Source of the DNA: Bacillota bacterium
Lineage (GTDB): Bacteria > Bacillota > Clostridia > Christensenellales > SZUA-584
DNA length: 21,376 nucleotides
Direction of reading: 5' to 3'
NCBI GenBank assembly: GCA_023459495.1
Contig: JAEWTL010000025.1
Span: 1 to 21,376 of the forward strand
This document shows positions 14,333 to 20,359 of this stretch, piece after piece. The notes beneath the pieces were generated by a model, which was given only the letters and a program-made list of their open reading frames with translations, ran no database searches and was not told where the DNA came from. Position numbers and translations under genes: made by a program. Positions within the stretch are counted from its first letter, which is position 1. Every line of letters starts with the position of its first letter.

Positions 14333-17308
14333 CTACTGACCGTATGTATCGATCTCCCATTGTGTCGGCGCACGTCCTGCTGTTCCGAAACGATCGATGG
14401 TTTCCTGTTCTGATAACCCGAAATATTGGCGCAGCTCGTACACCACAACTTCAGCACGATTCTCAACAAAATACTGCAGGCGGGCCATATGGGTATTAAA
14501 GTTTCCCTCCGACTGGCCGGTAATCGCTCGGTCTGCCGACCGCTCGGAACTGATTTCTTCAGCGAAAGCATTCAGTCTTTCCGTCATATATGACGCGGAA
14601 AAACGCGTGTTGAGCAGTTCGGCAAACCTTTCCAGAAAAGCCTCGCGCCACGCGTCGTTCTGAAGCATGCTGCGGCTTAACTGCGTCGAATACATAAAAC
14701 TTGCACCTCGCCCCTCTTCATTAAAGAACAGCTTGGTTGCACTGCGCGCTACTTTATAGAAGCCCCAGTCGATGTCATATAATATCCACCGCCACTTGTT
14801 GTCTGCCTCAGAGGACCGCCAGAACTTTACGTTGCCCAAGTCCGCATTGCTGAAAAATATCTCCGCTATACACCAGTCCATATAGTTGTCTACGTCGATC
14901 TGAGAAGCGACATAATTGAAGTTCTCCTGATCGGCAAGGCTGTGATTCTTGCAGAATTCAATCAGCGCCTTATAATCCGAATTATCTCCGGCAAGTACAG
15001 AACCGTTTCCTACCAGCAGATCGATTGAAGTCAGATCTTCAATGTCATAGTGCTGCGCAAGATAATACTTGTTAACCTTCTCGCGCATGTAGTATACGCC
15101 CCAATACTCCCCGTTCAGATATACCAGACACGCGCGATAGTCCATGTACTCGACATTCAGTTCTCCGGCAGCAAGATCAGCTGCCAAGACATCACGCAGT
15201 TTGGTAAGCTTGCCGTCATTACCGCCCGCGCGCAGCACGATAGATTTATACTCTGTAAACGGCTGCGTATCGAAAAACGGGTAGGAAAGCGAATTGTCAC
15301 CATATCTTCCCCGCGCGAATATCGCGAACGACTTCTGATCATCTGAACGTGAATATGCGCCGAAAAGCCGCAGCCCGATATCCTGAACAAACACCTGCCG
15401 CCCGTCTTCTAGCAGCGCCATGCTCGCGGGCACTTCCCACTCCTCGGAATAATTCGTGTAGATGCCATGCTCAGCACCAAAAAGCAGATCCGGGTCGGTA
15501 ACCAGCGAAACAATCGGGAGCGTATGCTGCTCTCCGATAATATAGCTCTCTGTCGTAATACCGCTTTCAATGTAACCGTTTCTGTAAGCCCGCGCCCGGA
15601 TCATACCTGTTGAGGCTACAGAGATTGTCCCAGCATATCGTGCTGAGCTCTGTGTCGGTTCTGTGCCGTCGGTCGTATAGTATATCTCCGCATCCTCAGT
15701 ATCGCATGACAGCGAAACCGACTGTGCATTATCATAGCTGCCCCCCATTATGTTTGCCAAGGGCATGTCCACTGCCCCCGCGCTGGCTGTATCGTTGGCG
15801 GCACCGGGCGTTGGGGCTTTAAAGTATACCAGCGAGCTGCTGTTGCCCGACCGTCCCTCGGATGCGCCCAAAGGTATCCGGCGAAGGTTGCATCTGTCGA
15901 GAAGGCTACCACTGCTGTCAAACAGCGCCAGAATTTCCCCGCCTGCGCTCAGCTTATAGTTGGTGTGGATATACTTTTTTTTTACGTCGAGACCGGAGGC
16001 CATTACGACCAGATACTGGCCGGGCTCAATTGTAACATCGCTGAACCGCCATTTGGCCGGATTACCGGTATCGTCTGTCAGCCCATAGCCGCTTAAATCT
16101 ACTGCCTTGCTGCCGCGGTTATACAGCTCGATCCAGTCGTAATACTCATCATCATCTTCTTTAACATAAGCGGCGTTGGAGGTCATCACTTCACTGATGA
16201 TAATGTCCCCCATAGCCACCTGATTGTTTTGCTCAAACTGCGAATAGCCCGCGTCATCGTTGGAATAGCCCGGCGTCGGCAGGCTTCTGATCTCCCAGTC
16301 GCTTCCGTATGCACCGTCCGTCAGTATACGCGAATAGGAATTATCCGATGGCACCTCGCTGACGAAAACCTGATCGAGGATCAATCCCTGCGGATTCGAC
16401 AGTACGATGGTTTCCTGATACGACGATATTCTGAAGTTTGTGTGAACCGCGTTGACGCTCAGGTCGGTTCCGGCATCTCCCGAGCCCGAAGCGAATACCA
16501 CCAAGTATTGCCCCGGCTCGATTGTAATCTCGGGGAATTTCCATTTCATTGTTTTTGCAGAATCATCCGAGAGTCCGTAACCCGCAAGATTTACTGCCTC
16601 GCTACCCTGATTGTAAACCTCGATATAGTCGCTGTAGTTTCCGGTGTTGTCCTTCAAGGTCGTCTTGTTGGACGACATGACTTCAGTAAGAATTAATTCG
16701 GTATTTTCAGCGATACGGCTTTGCTCAAACTCAGCACGCCCTGCAGCATCATTCGAGAATCCTGGCGTCGGCCCAACGCCGTCAGCTGCGTTGAAATCCT
16801 GCCATTCACCGCTGCTTGGTTCTCTCCCCATTGAAACATCCTGTGTCTGGGTTTCGTATTTCGCCTCGTCGAGGATACTGCCGGAGACGTCTGTGAGGTA
16901 TATGCTCCCGCCAGCTGCGCTTAATTTAAAGGCAGCATGCTGATAGATAGCATCGGAACTGCTTGTCCCTTTGCCTGACGCAAACACCACCAAATATTTG
17001 CCCGGTTCAATCCTTACGCTTGGAAAGGCCCACTTCGGAGTGCTCGAACTGTCATCCGACAAGCCCATGCCTGCCAGGCTGATTGTCTGATTGGTTGGAT
17101 TATATAACTCAATCCAATCGCTGTATTCTCCGTTTTCATCCGGCAGGCAGCTGCTGTTAGACGCCATAAATTCGTTAATGATGACATTGCCTTCATCGGC
17201 CAAGCCATCACCAACGCTGCCTTTCTGGGAAGACGTATATATGAGATACAATGCTGCGCACAGAGCGATGATCAAAACGATAATAACGATATTACGTATT
17301 GCTTTCAA
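14333..17308 (-). CDS. Surface protein: three lamin-tail domains, chitobiase-like domain, CotH kinase domain
   Basis: The 991-residue protein begins with a signal anchor (about 6-25) and should face outward. Three lamin-tail domains follow (about 40-160, 203-345, 366-500), each with an N-EFMASN/TEVMSSN/SEVMTSN start, a W/YIELYN or YIEVYN strand and an EPGxYLVV segment, and each ending near TPG. A chitobiase C-terminal-like beta domain (about 517-592, YYTTDGTEP) leads to the CotH domain (about 597-960) with REKVNKYY and the acidic DID at 845-847, expected to bind the metal of this atypical protein kinase. The start codon is TTG, with AAAGGGG nine bases upstream. It is first in an operon with VTC and DUF4956 genes. 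CotH phosphorylates spore-coat proteins in Bacillus; here the target is unknown, and a non-spore surface role is equally possible. Confidence 0.88.
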   Translation of the reverse strand: MKAIRNIVIIVLIIALCAALYLIYTSSQKGSVGDGLADEGNVIINEFMASNSSCLPDENGEYSDWIELYNPTNQTISLAGMGLSDDSSSTPKWAFPSVRIEPGKYLVVFASGKGTSSSDAIYQHAAFKLSAAGGSIYLTDVSGSILDEAKYETQTQDVSMGREPSSGEWQDFNAADGVGPTPGFSNDAAGRAEFEQSRIAENTELILTEVMSSNKTTLKDNTGNYSDYIEVYNQGSEAVNLAGYGLSDDSAKTMKWKFPEITIEPGQYLVVFASGSGDAGTDLSVNAVHTNFRISSYQETIVLSNPQGLILDQVFVSEVPSDNSYSRILTDGAYGSDWEIRSLPTPGYSNDDAGYSQFEQNNQVAMGDIIISEVMTSNAAYVKEDDDEYYDWIELYNRGSKAVDLSGYGLTDDTGNPAKWRFSDVTIEPGQYLVVMASGLDVKKKYIHTNYKLSAGGEILALFDSSGSLLDRCNLRRIPLGASEGRSGNSSSLVYFKAPTPGAANDTASAGAVDMPLANIMGGSYDNAQSVSLSCDTEDAEIYYTTDGTEPTQSSARYAGTISVASTGMIRARAYRNGYIESGITTESYIIGEQHTLPIVSLVTDPDLLFGAEHGIYTNYSEEWEVPASMALLEDGRQVFVQDIGLRLFGAYSRSDDQKSFAIFARGRYGDNSLSYPFFDTQPFTEYKSIVLRAGGNDGKLTKLRDVLAADLAAGELNVEYMDYRACLVYLNGEYWGVYYMREKVNKYYLAQHYDIEDLTSIDLLVGNGSVLAGDNSDYKALIEFCKNHSLADQENFNYVASQIDVDNYMDWCIAEIFFSNADLGNVKFWRSSEADNKWRWILYDIDWGFYKVARSATKLFFNEEGRGASFMYSTQLSRSMLQNDAWREAFLERFAELLNTRFSASYMTERLNAFAEEISSERSADRAITGQSEGNFNTHMARLQYFVENRAEVVVYELRQYFGLSEQETIDRFGTAGRAPTQWEIDTYGQ

Positions 17309-17334
17309 CGCTTAATGCCCCTTTGACGCATCAT
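17305..17334 (-). CDS. Nine-codon upstream reading frame coupled to the CotH-domain gene
   Basis: ATGATG at 17334 opens a frame encoding MMRQRGIKR and ends in TGA (17307-17305). The stop overlaps the TTG start codon of the large gene (CGTTGA). AGAAGGA (17341-17347) is six bases before the first ATG, a better ribosome site than that of the TTG start itself. Such a layout suggests translational coupling. The peptide is short and low in information, so this rests on arrangement only. Confidence 0.4.
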   Translation of the reverse strand: MMRQRGIKR

Positions 17335-17362
17335 TTTGAATCCTTCTAAATTCATGAAACTG

Positions 17363-17391
17363 ATTTTACCATGCTTCAATGTCAAATACAA
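17363..17391 (-). promoter_or_regulatory. Likely promoter of the CotH/VTC/DUF4956 operon
   Basis: On the minus strand TAAAAT (17363-17368) is preceded by TGG, an extended -10, and a weak TTGTAT (17386-17391) lies 17 bases upstream. Expected transcript start is about 20 bases before the nine-codon frame. A TTGACA is nearby but only 11 bases from the -10, too close to act with it. Confidence 0.5.
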
Positions 17392-17453
17392 CAAAATATC
17401 ATAGTTCCTATTCTGAATTACCGCTTCAGCCTTATCTATCGCCCTTTTTAATA

Positions 17454-17491
17454 ACAAAAAACCGCCCAGTTAATTTGATAACTGCGCGGTT
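17454..17491 (-). terminator. Intrinsic terminator after the zinc-ribbon protein genes
   Basis: On the minus strand AACCGCGCAGTTA and TAACTGGGCGGTT form a 13-pair stem with one mismatch and a six-base loop, followed by TTTTTGTTAT. It ends the two-gene zinc-ribbon unit and separates it from the CotH-domain operon. Confidence 0.85.
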
Positions 17492-17526
17492 AATTATATA
17501 TGTATCTGAAGAATCGATATGTTCAA

Positions 17527-18123
17527 TTAAGAGCCGTTTTGGTCCTGAAAGCCGCTGATAAAATCATCGATATCAAAATGTTTATCCGCTTTTTGGAACG
17601 CGCCGATACTCTGTACCGTGATCCGCCTGTCTTCCAGCCTGAAATCGAACTCTTCGCCGTCAGCTTTTATCATACCCTTATTGCTGTTGGAATTGAAGGT
17701 GTAGTTACCCTCATCCCGCCCATCGGGTGTATAGCTTACCACCAGGCCGTTGTTTTGGAATTCAAGGACAACACCCAAATCTTCGCTGTACCAGACGCCT
17801 TCCACAGGAGAATGCCCTGATAAAGCCGCGATGAGAATCACGGCGATGATAACCAACGCTCCGCCTGCTGCAAGCCCGATAATCAGTCTAGTTTTCTTCT
17901 TCTCCGGCTGTGCCTGTACGGGCGGCATCTGTAACGGCGGCCATGTGGATACGATAGGCGGCGCAGATGCCGGATCGTTTCCCGTATATCCATAACCGGC
18001 CGACGGATTTACTGCAGGCTGTTGGGCCTCTGTCACATTGTACTCATATTCCAGCAGTCGCCCGCATTTTTCACAGAACCGCGAGCCGGCTTCATTTTGC
18101 CATCCGCAGTTTTTGCAGATCAT
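17527..18123 (-). CDS. Zinc-ribbon single-pass membrane protein with outer beta domain
   Basis: The 198-residue protein opens with a zinc ribbon (C3, C6, C17, C20), then a Pro-rich linker (about 30-77), a membrane helix (about 79-102) and a beta-rich C-terminal domain with the pattern VWYSED...F..NG....YTPDG...GNYTFNS. That domain resembles the small lipocalin-like DUF5640 type. No function is known; zinc-ribbon/TM proteins of this layout are common in Clostridia. The second in-frame ATG at 18123 is taken as start because GGGAG lies seven bases before it, but only one base before the ATG at 18129. It follows its paralogue by 43-49 bases. Confidence 0.75.
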   Translation of the reverse strand: MICKNCGWQNEAGSRFCEKCGRLLEYEYNVTEAQQPAVNPSAGYGYTGNDPASAPPIVSTWPPLQMPPVQAQPEKKKTRLIIGLAAGGALVIIAVILIAALSGHSPVEGVWYSEDLGVVLEFQNNGLVVSYTPDGRDEGNYTFNSNSNKGMIKADGEEFDFRLEDRRITVQSIGAFQKADKHFDIDDFISGFQDQNGS

Positions 18124-18172
18124 ACGCATACTCCCAACAATAATGTTATTGGAGTCAGGTTCCTGAATCTTC

Positions 18173-18661
18173 TCAGCCCGTCAGCCCGCTGAACATGCTG
18201 TTCCAGTCATATTCAATCTGCTCAACATAGTTCAGTGTCCAAGTGCTCCCGCCCCAGCTCATCGTAGTACCGTCACACGTAAATTCATCCGTTCCGCCTT
18301 CATATGTGATCGAACCTGTATCGGTGCCGCTGTTAAACGAGTATGTCCCCTGATATGAAGAACCCATTACTGTAATTTCCATCTGTCCGTTCGGGTAAAA
18401 GCTGACTGTACCATAACCTTCTGCTTCATACCATAAGCCGTGAAGTTCATTGGGTACCCTTCCAATCATAAATATGATCAGGAATGCTGCAATAACGAGG
18501 ACAACGGCAGCGGATGAAATAATGACGATATTGCGTATTCTTTTCTTTTTGAACTTGGCCTCCTGCGCAGTGGCTGCTGAACCAGACAGCAATGCCGCGC
18601 CGCATTTCGTACAGACCTTTTTGTCTTTTTTGTAATTCGTGTTACAGTTCTTGCAATACAT
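18173..18661 (-). CDS. Zinc-ribbon single-pass membrane protein, paralogue
   Basis: The 162 residues show the same plan as the downstream neighbour: zinc ribbon (C3, C6, C17, C20), a short linker, a membrane helix at about 43-66 after a basic KFKKKRIR stretch, then a beta domain with GLWYEAEG...FYPNG and GTYSFNS. The Pro-rich linker of the neighbour is missing. The ATG at 18661 is chosen because GAGGAG lies about eight bases upstream; the frame is open for 35 more codons, but these read into the promoter. The two genes are probably a duplication and are probably co-transcribed. Function is unknown. Confidence 0.75.
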   Translation of the reverse strand: MYCKNCNTNYKKDKKVCTKCGAALLSGSAATAQEAKFKKKRIRNIVIISSAAVVLVIAAFLIIFMIGRVPNELHGLWYEAEGYGTVSFYPNGQMEITVMGSSYQGTYSFNSGTDTGSITYEGGTDEFTCDGTTMSWGGSTWTLNYVEQIEYDWNSMFSGLTG

Positions 18662-18692
18662 AGGGATTTCTCCTCTGTTGATATGTGAGGGT

Positions 18693-18701
18693 ATTGTACC
18701 A
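18693..18701 (-). promoter_or_regulatory. Extended -10 promoter of the zinc-ribbon gene pair
   Basis: On the minus strand TGGTACAAT is an extended -10 with five of six consensus bases in TACAAT. No good -35 box is present at 16-18 bases. It lies about 30 bases before the start codon at 18661, and thus supports that start. Confidence 0.5.
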
Positions 18702-18853
18702 TATTCATGTGAAATTAGCATAGTATAAAATTTAACTTCTGTCCATCCATAAGAAACAAAATCCAAGTTGCTTCCGTTTAACTTATACTTTCGGCCAATA
18801 TGTGAAAAAAATATCGAAAATTTAAAAAAATAATGAGTGCAATTGTGATAATA

Positions 18854-18871
18854 TTGTGATAAAATTCACGA
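18854..18871. promoter_or_regulatory. Rex-like operator 1, over the hydC promoter
   Basis: TTGTGATAAAATTCACGA is an 18-base inverted repeat with one mismatch to symmetry and fits the Rex pattern TTGTGAnnnnnnTCACAA. An extra half-site (ATTGTGATAA, 18842-18851) lies 11 bases upstream as a direct repeat, one helical turn away. The site contains the extended -10 TGATAAAAT (18857-18865) and should block transcription when bound. Rex binds at low NADH/NAD+ and leaves when NADH rises. Confidence 0.75.
18857..18865 (+). promoter_or_regulatory. Extended -10 promoter of the hydrogenase operon
   Basis: TGATAAAAT has the TGn extension and five of six -10 bases. No convincing -35 box is found at the proper distance. 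Transcription would start near 18872, leaving a leader of about 60 bases that holds the second Rex-like site. Confidence 0.5.
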
Positions 18872-18882
18872 TAGAAATTAGA

Positions 18883-18900
18883 TTGTTAAAAAATTAACAA
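18883..18900. promoter_or_regulatory. Rex-like operator 2, perfect palindrome
   Basis: TTGTTAAAAAATTAACAA is a perfect 18-base inverted repeat, 20 bases with the flanking A and T. It matches the clostridial Rex consensus TTGTTAAnnnnTTAACAA at every fixed base. It lies just downstream of the expected transcript start and 33 bases before the hydC start codon. Confidence 0.85.
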
Positions 18901-18932
18901 TATATGATTATTTTTTATGGGGAGGATTTGAT

Positions 18933-19406
18933 ATGGTCAGCATCGACGATAAGCTGAAACGCGAAGAACTTGTCAGCTTTATCAGAGAACAAGAAAAGAA
19001 ACCCGGGCCACTGATGCCAGTGATGCAGAAGGCTCAAAACCTGTATGGCGCGCTCACGTTTGACGTGCAGAATCTCATCGCCGAAGAGATGGGTATTCCG
19101 ATGAGCGACGTATACGGCGTAGCTACTTTCTACTCACAGTTTGCGCTTGAACCCAAGGGTCAGCATGTCATCAGCGTTTGTATGGGTACTGCATGCTACG
19201 TTAAAAACGTGGAAAAGGTAATGGAGAAGCTTTCAGAAGAGTTGGGCGTACCGGCGGGTAAAACCACTTCGGACGGAAAGTTTACGCTGGAAGCAACGCG
19301 CTGCCTCGGCTGCTGCGGCCTCGCCCCCGTCATTATGATCGACGATCAGGTTTACGGCAGGCTTACTGCAGCGGAGGTTCCGGGTATTTTAGATAAATAC
19401 CGCTGA
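18933..19406 (+). CDS. hydC: NADH-dependent bifurcating hydrogenase subunit HydC (NuoE-like)
   Basis: The 157-residue protein is a NuoE-type subunit with a helical N-terminus and a thioredoxin-like [2Fe-2S] domain. The ligands are C83 and C88 in CMGTAC and C124 and C128 in CLGCC. In HydABC complexes this cluster takes part in electron bifurcation between NADH, ferredoxin and H2. GGGGAGGA stands eight bases before the ATG. It is the first gene of an operon continuing with an ATPase, a [2Fe-2S]-like protein and HydB. NuoE subunits also occur in NAD-dependent formate dehydrogenases and complex I, but this gene order is typical of clostridial hydrogenase operons. Confidence 0.85.
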   Translation: MVSIDDKLKREELVSFIREQEKKPGPLMPVMQKAQNLYGALTFDVQNLIAEEMGIPMSDVYGVATFYSQFALEPKGQHVISVCMGTACYVKNVEKVMEKLSEELGVPAGKTTSDGKFTLEATRCLGCCGLAPVIMIDDQVYGRLTAAEVPGILDKYR

Positions 19407-19412
19407 TCAACT

Positions 19413-19964
19413 ATGAGAGACATTTCCCTGCACATTCTCGATATTGCGGAAAATTCACTTCGGGCGGGTGCAAGCCTTATCGCTGTTGATGTCCGTATAG
19501 ACCAGGCCAATGATACGCTGACAGTCGAGATTGACGACAACGGCTGCGGGATGAGCAAGGAAATGGTACAGCGTGTGAAGAGTCCTTTTACAACCTCCAG
19601 AACGACGCGCAATGTGGGCCTCGGAATATCGCTTTTCGCGGCAGGCTGCGAAAGCACAGGCGGAAGCCTTGAGATCGAGTCTGAACCAGGTGTGGGTACG
19701 AAACTGAAAGCGGCTTACCGCAATTCGCATATCGACCGCCCCCCGCTTGGTGATATAGCCGGAACGATCAGCGCGCTCGTGATCACAAATCCAGAGATTG
19801 ATTTTGTGTTTACGGCTGAGAAGGATGACACCTTTGAGTTTGACACACGTGAAGTAAAAGCGACTTTGGGTGAAGTACCAATCACCGAGCCCGAAGTTAT
19901 AAATTTTATAAGAGATTATCTTTCGGAAGGAACGAAGCAAGTTTTTGGAGGAGAACAACAATGA
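19413..19964 (+). CDS. GHKL/histidine-kinase-type ATPase of the hydrogenase operon
   Basis: The 183-residue protein has a GHKL ATP-binding fold in its first 100 residues: N-box with N14 in DIAENSLRAGA, G1 box DDNGCGM at 41-47, and a GLGISLF lid element. There is no histidine-phosphoacceptor domain, sensor or membrane helix, so it is not a complete sensor kinase. The C-terminal 75 residues are unassigned. Similar stand-alone ATPases occur between hydC and hydB in many clostridial operons, with unclear function (assembly or regulation are guesses). No good ribosome site precedes the ATG, which is six bases after the hydC stop; translation is probably coupled. Its stop overlaps the next start as ATGA. 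Confidence 0.8.
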   Translation: MRDISLHILDIAENSLRAGASLIAVDVRIDQANDTLTVEIDDNGCGMSKEMVQRVKSPFTTSRTTRNVGLGISLFAAGCESTGGSLEIESEPGVGTKLKAAYRNSHIDRPPLGDIAGTISALVITNPEIDFVFTAEKDDTFEFDTREVKATLGEVPITEPEVINFIRDYLSEGTKQVFGGEQQ

Positions 19965-20341
19965 AGTCGTTAAAGGAGCTTGAAGAGATCCGGAACAAGG
20001 CATTATCCCAGATTGATATCCGGAAAAAGGGCGAAGGCACTCGCGTTGTCGTCGGCATGGCCACCTGCGGTATCGCAGCAGGCGCACGCCCGGTGCTGAA
20101 TGCTTTTGTCGAAGAAGTTGCCAAGAGGAATTTATCGAACGTGATGGTTTCCCAGACTGGCTGCATCGGTGCATGCCGTTTGGAGCCCATGGTTGAGATT
20201 TATACCTCTGACAGCGACAAGGTCACTTATGTAAAAGTTACGCCTGACATGGTCGGCCGCATCGTCGCCGAGCATATCGTTAATGGCAACCCTGTGACTG
20301 AGTTTACCATCGGCTACTACGAAGCCAACAACAACAAGTAG
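19961..20341 (+). CDS. [2Fe-2S] thioredoxin-like protein of the hydrogenase operon, three cysteines only
   Basis: The 126-residue protein resembles the thioredoxin-like [2Fe-2S] domain found at the N-terminus of HydB and in HydC. It has C36 in GMATCGIAAGA and C68/C72 in TGCIGAC. The usual second ligand five residues after the first is absent (G41 in its place), and there is no other cysteine, so the cluster has either an odd ligand or is missing. Small proteins of this kind precede hydB in related operons, and a fourth hydrogenase subunit is known in Acetobacterium woodii. GGAGGAGAA gives a strong ribosome site inside the previous gene, and the start overlaps that gene's stop. Confidence 0.8.
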   Translation: MKSLKELEEIRNKALSQIDIRKKGEGTRVVVGMATCGIAAGARPVLNAFVEEVAKRNLSNVMVSQTGCIGACRLEPMVEIYTSDSDKVTYVKVTPDMVGRIVAEHIVNGNPVTEFTIGYYEANNNK

Positions 20342-20359
20342 GACAGGAGGATACAGACA

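Noticed and set aside
14333..17308. Repeated segments as a possible CRISPR or DNA repeat array
   Set aside because: The similarity is at protein level with period of about 165 residues; DNA copies are diverged and lie within one frame.
18662..18766. N-terminal extension of 35 residues on the zinc-ribbon protein at 18173-18661
   Set aside because: It would run through the extended -10 promoter, while GAGGAG points to the ATG at 18661, which begins the zinc ribbon.
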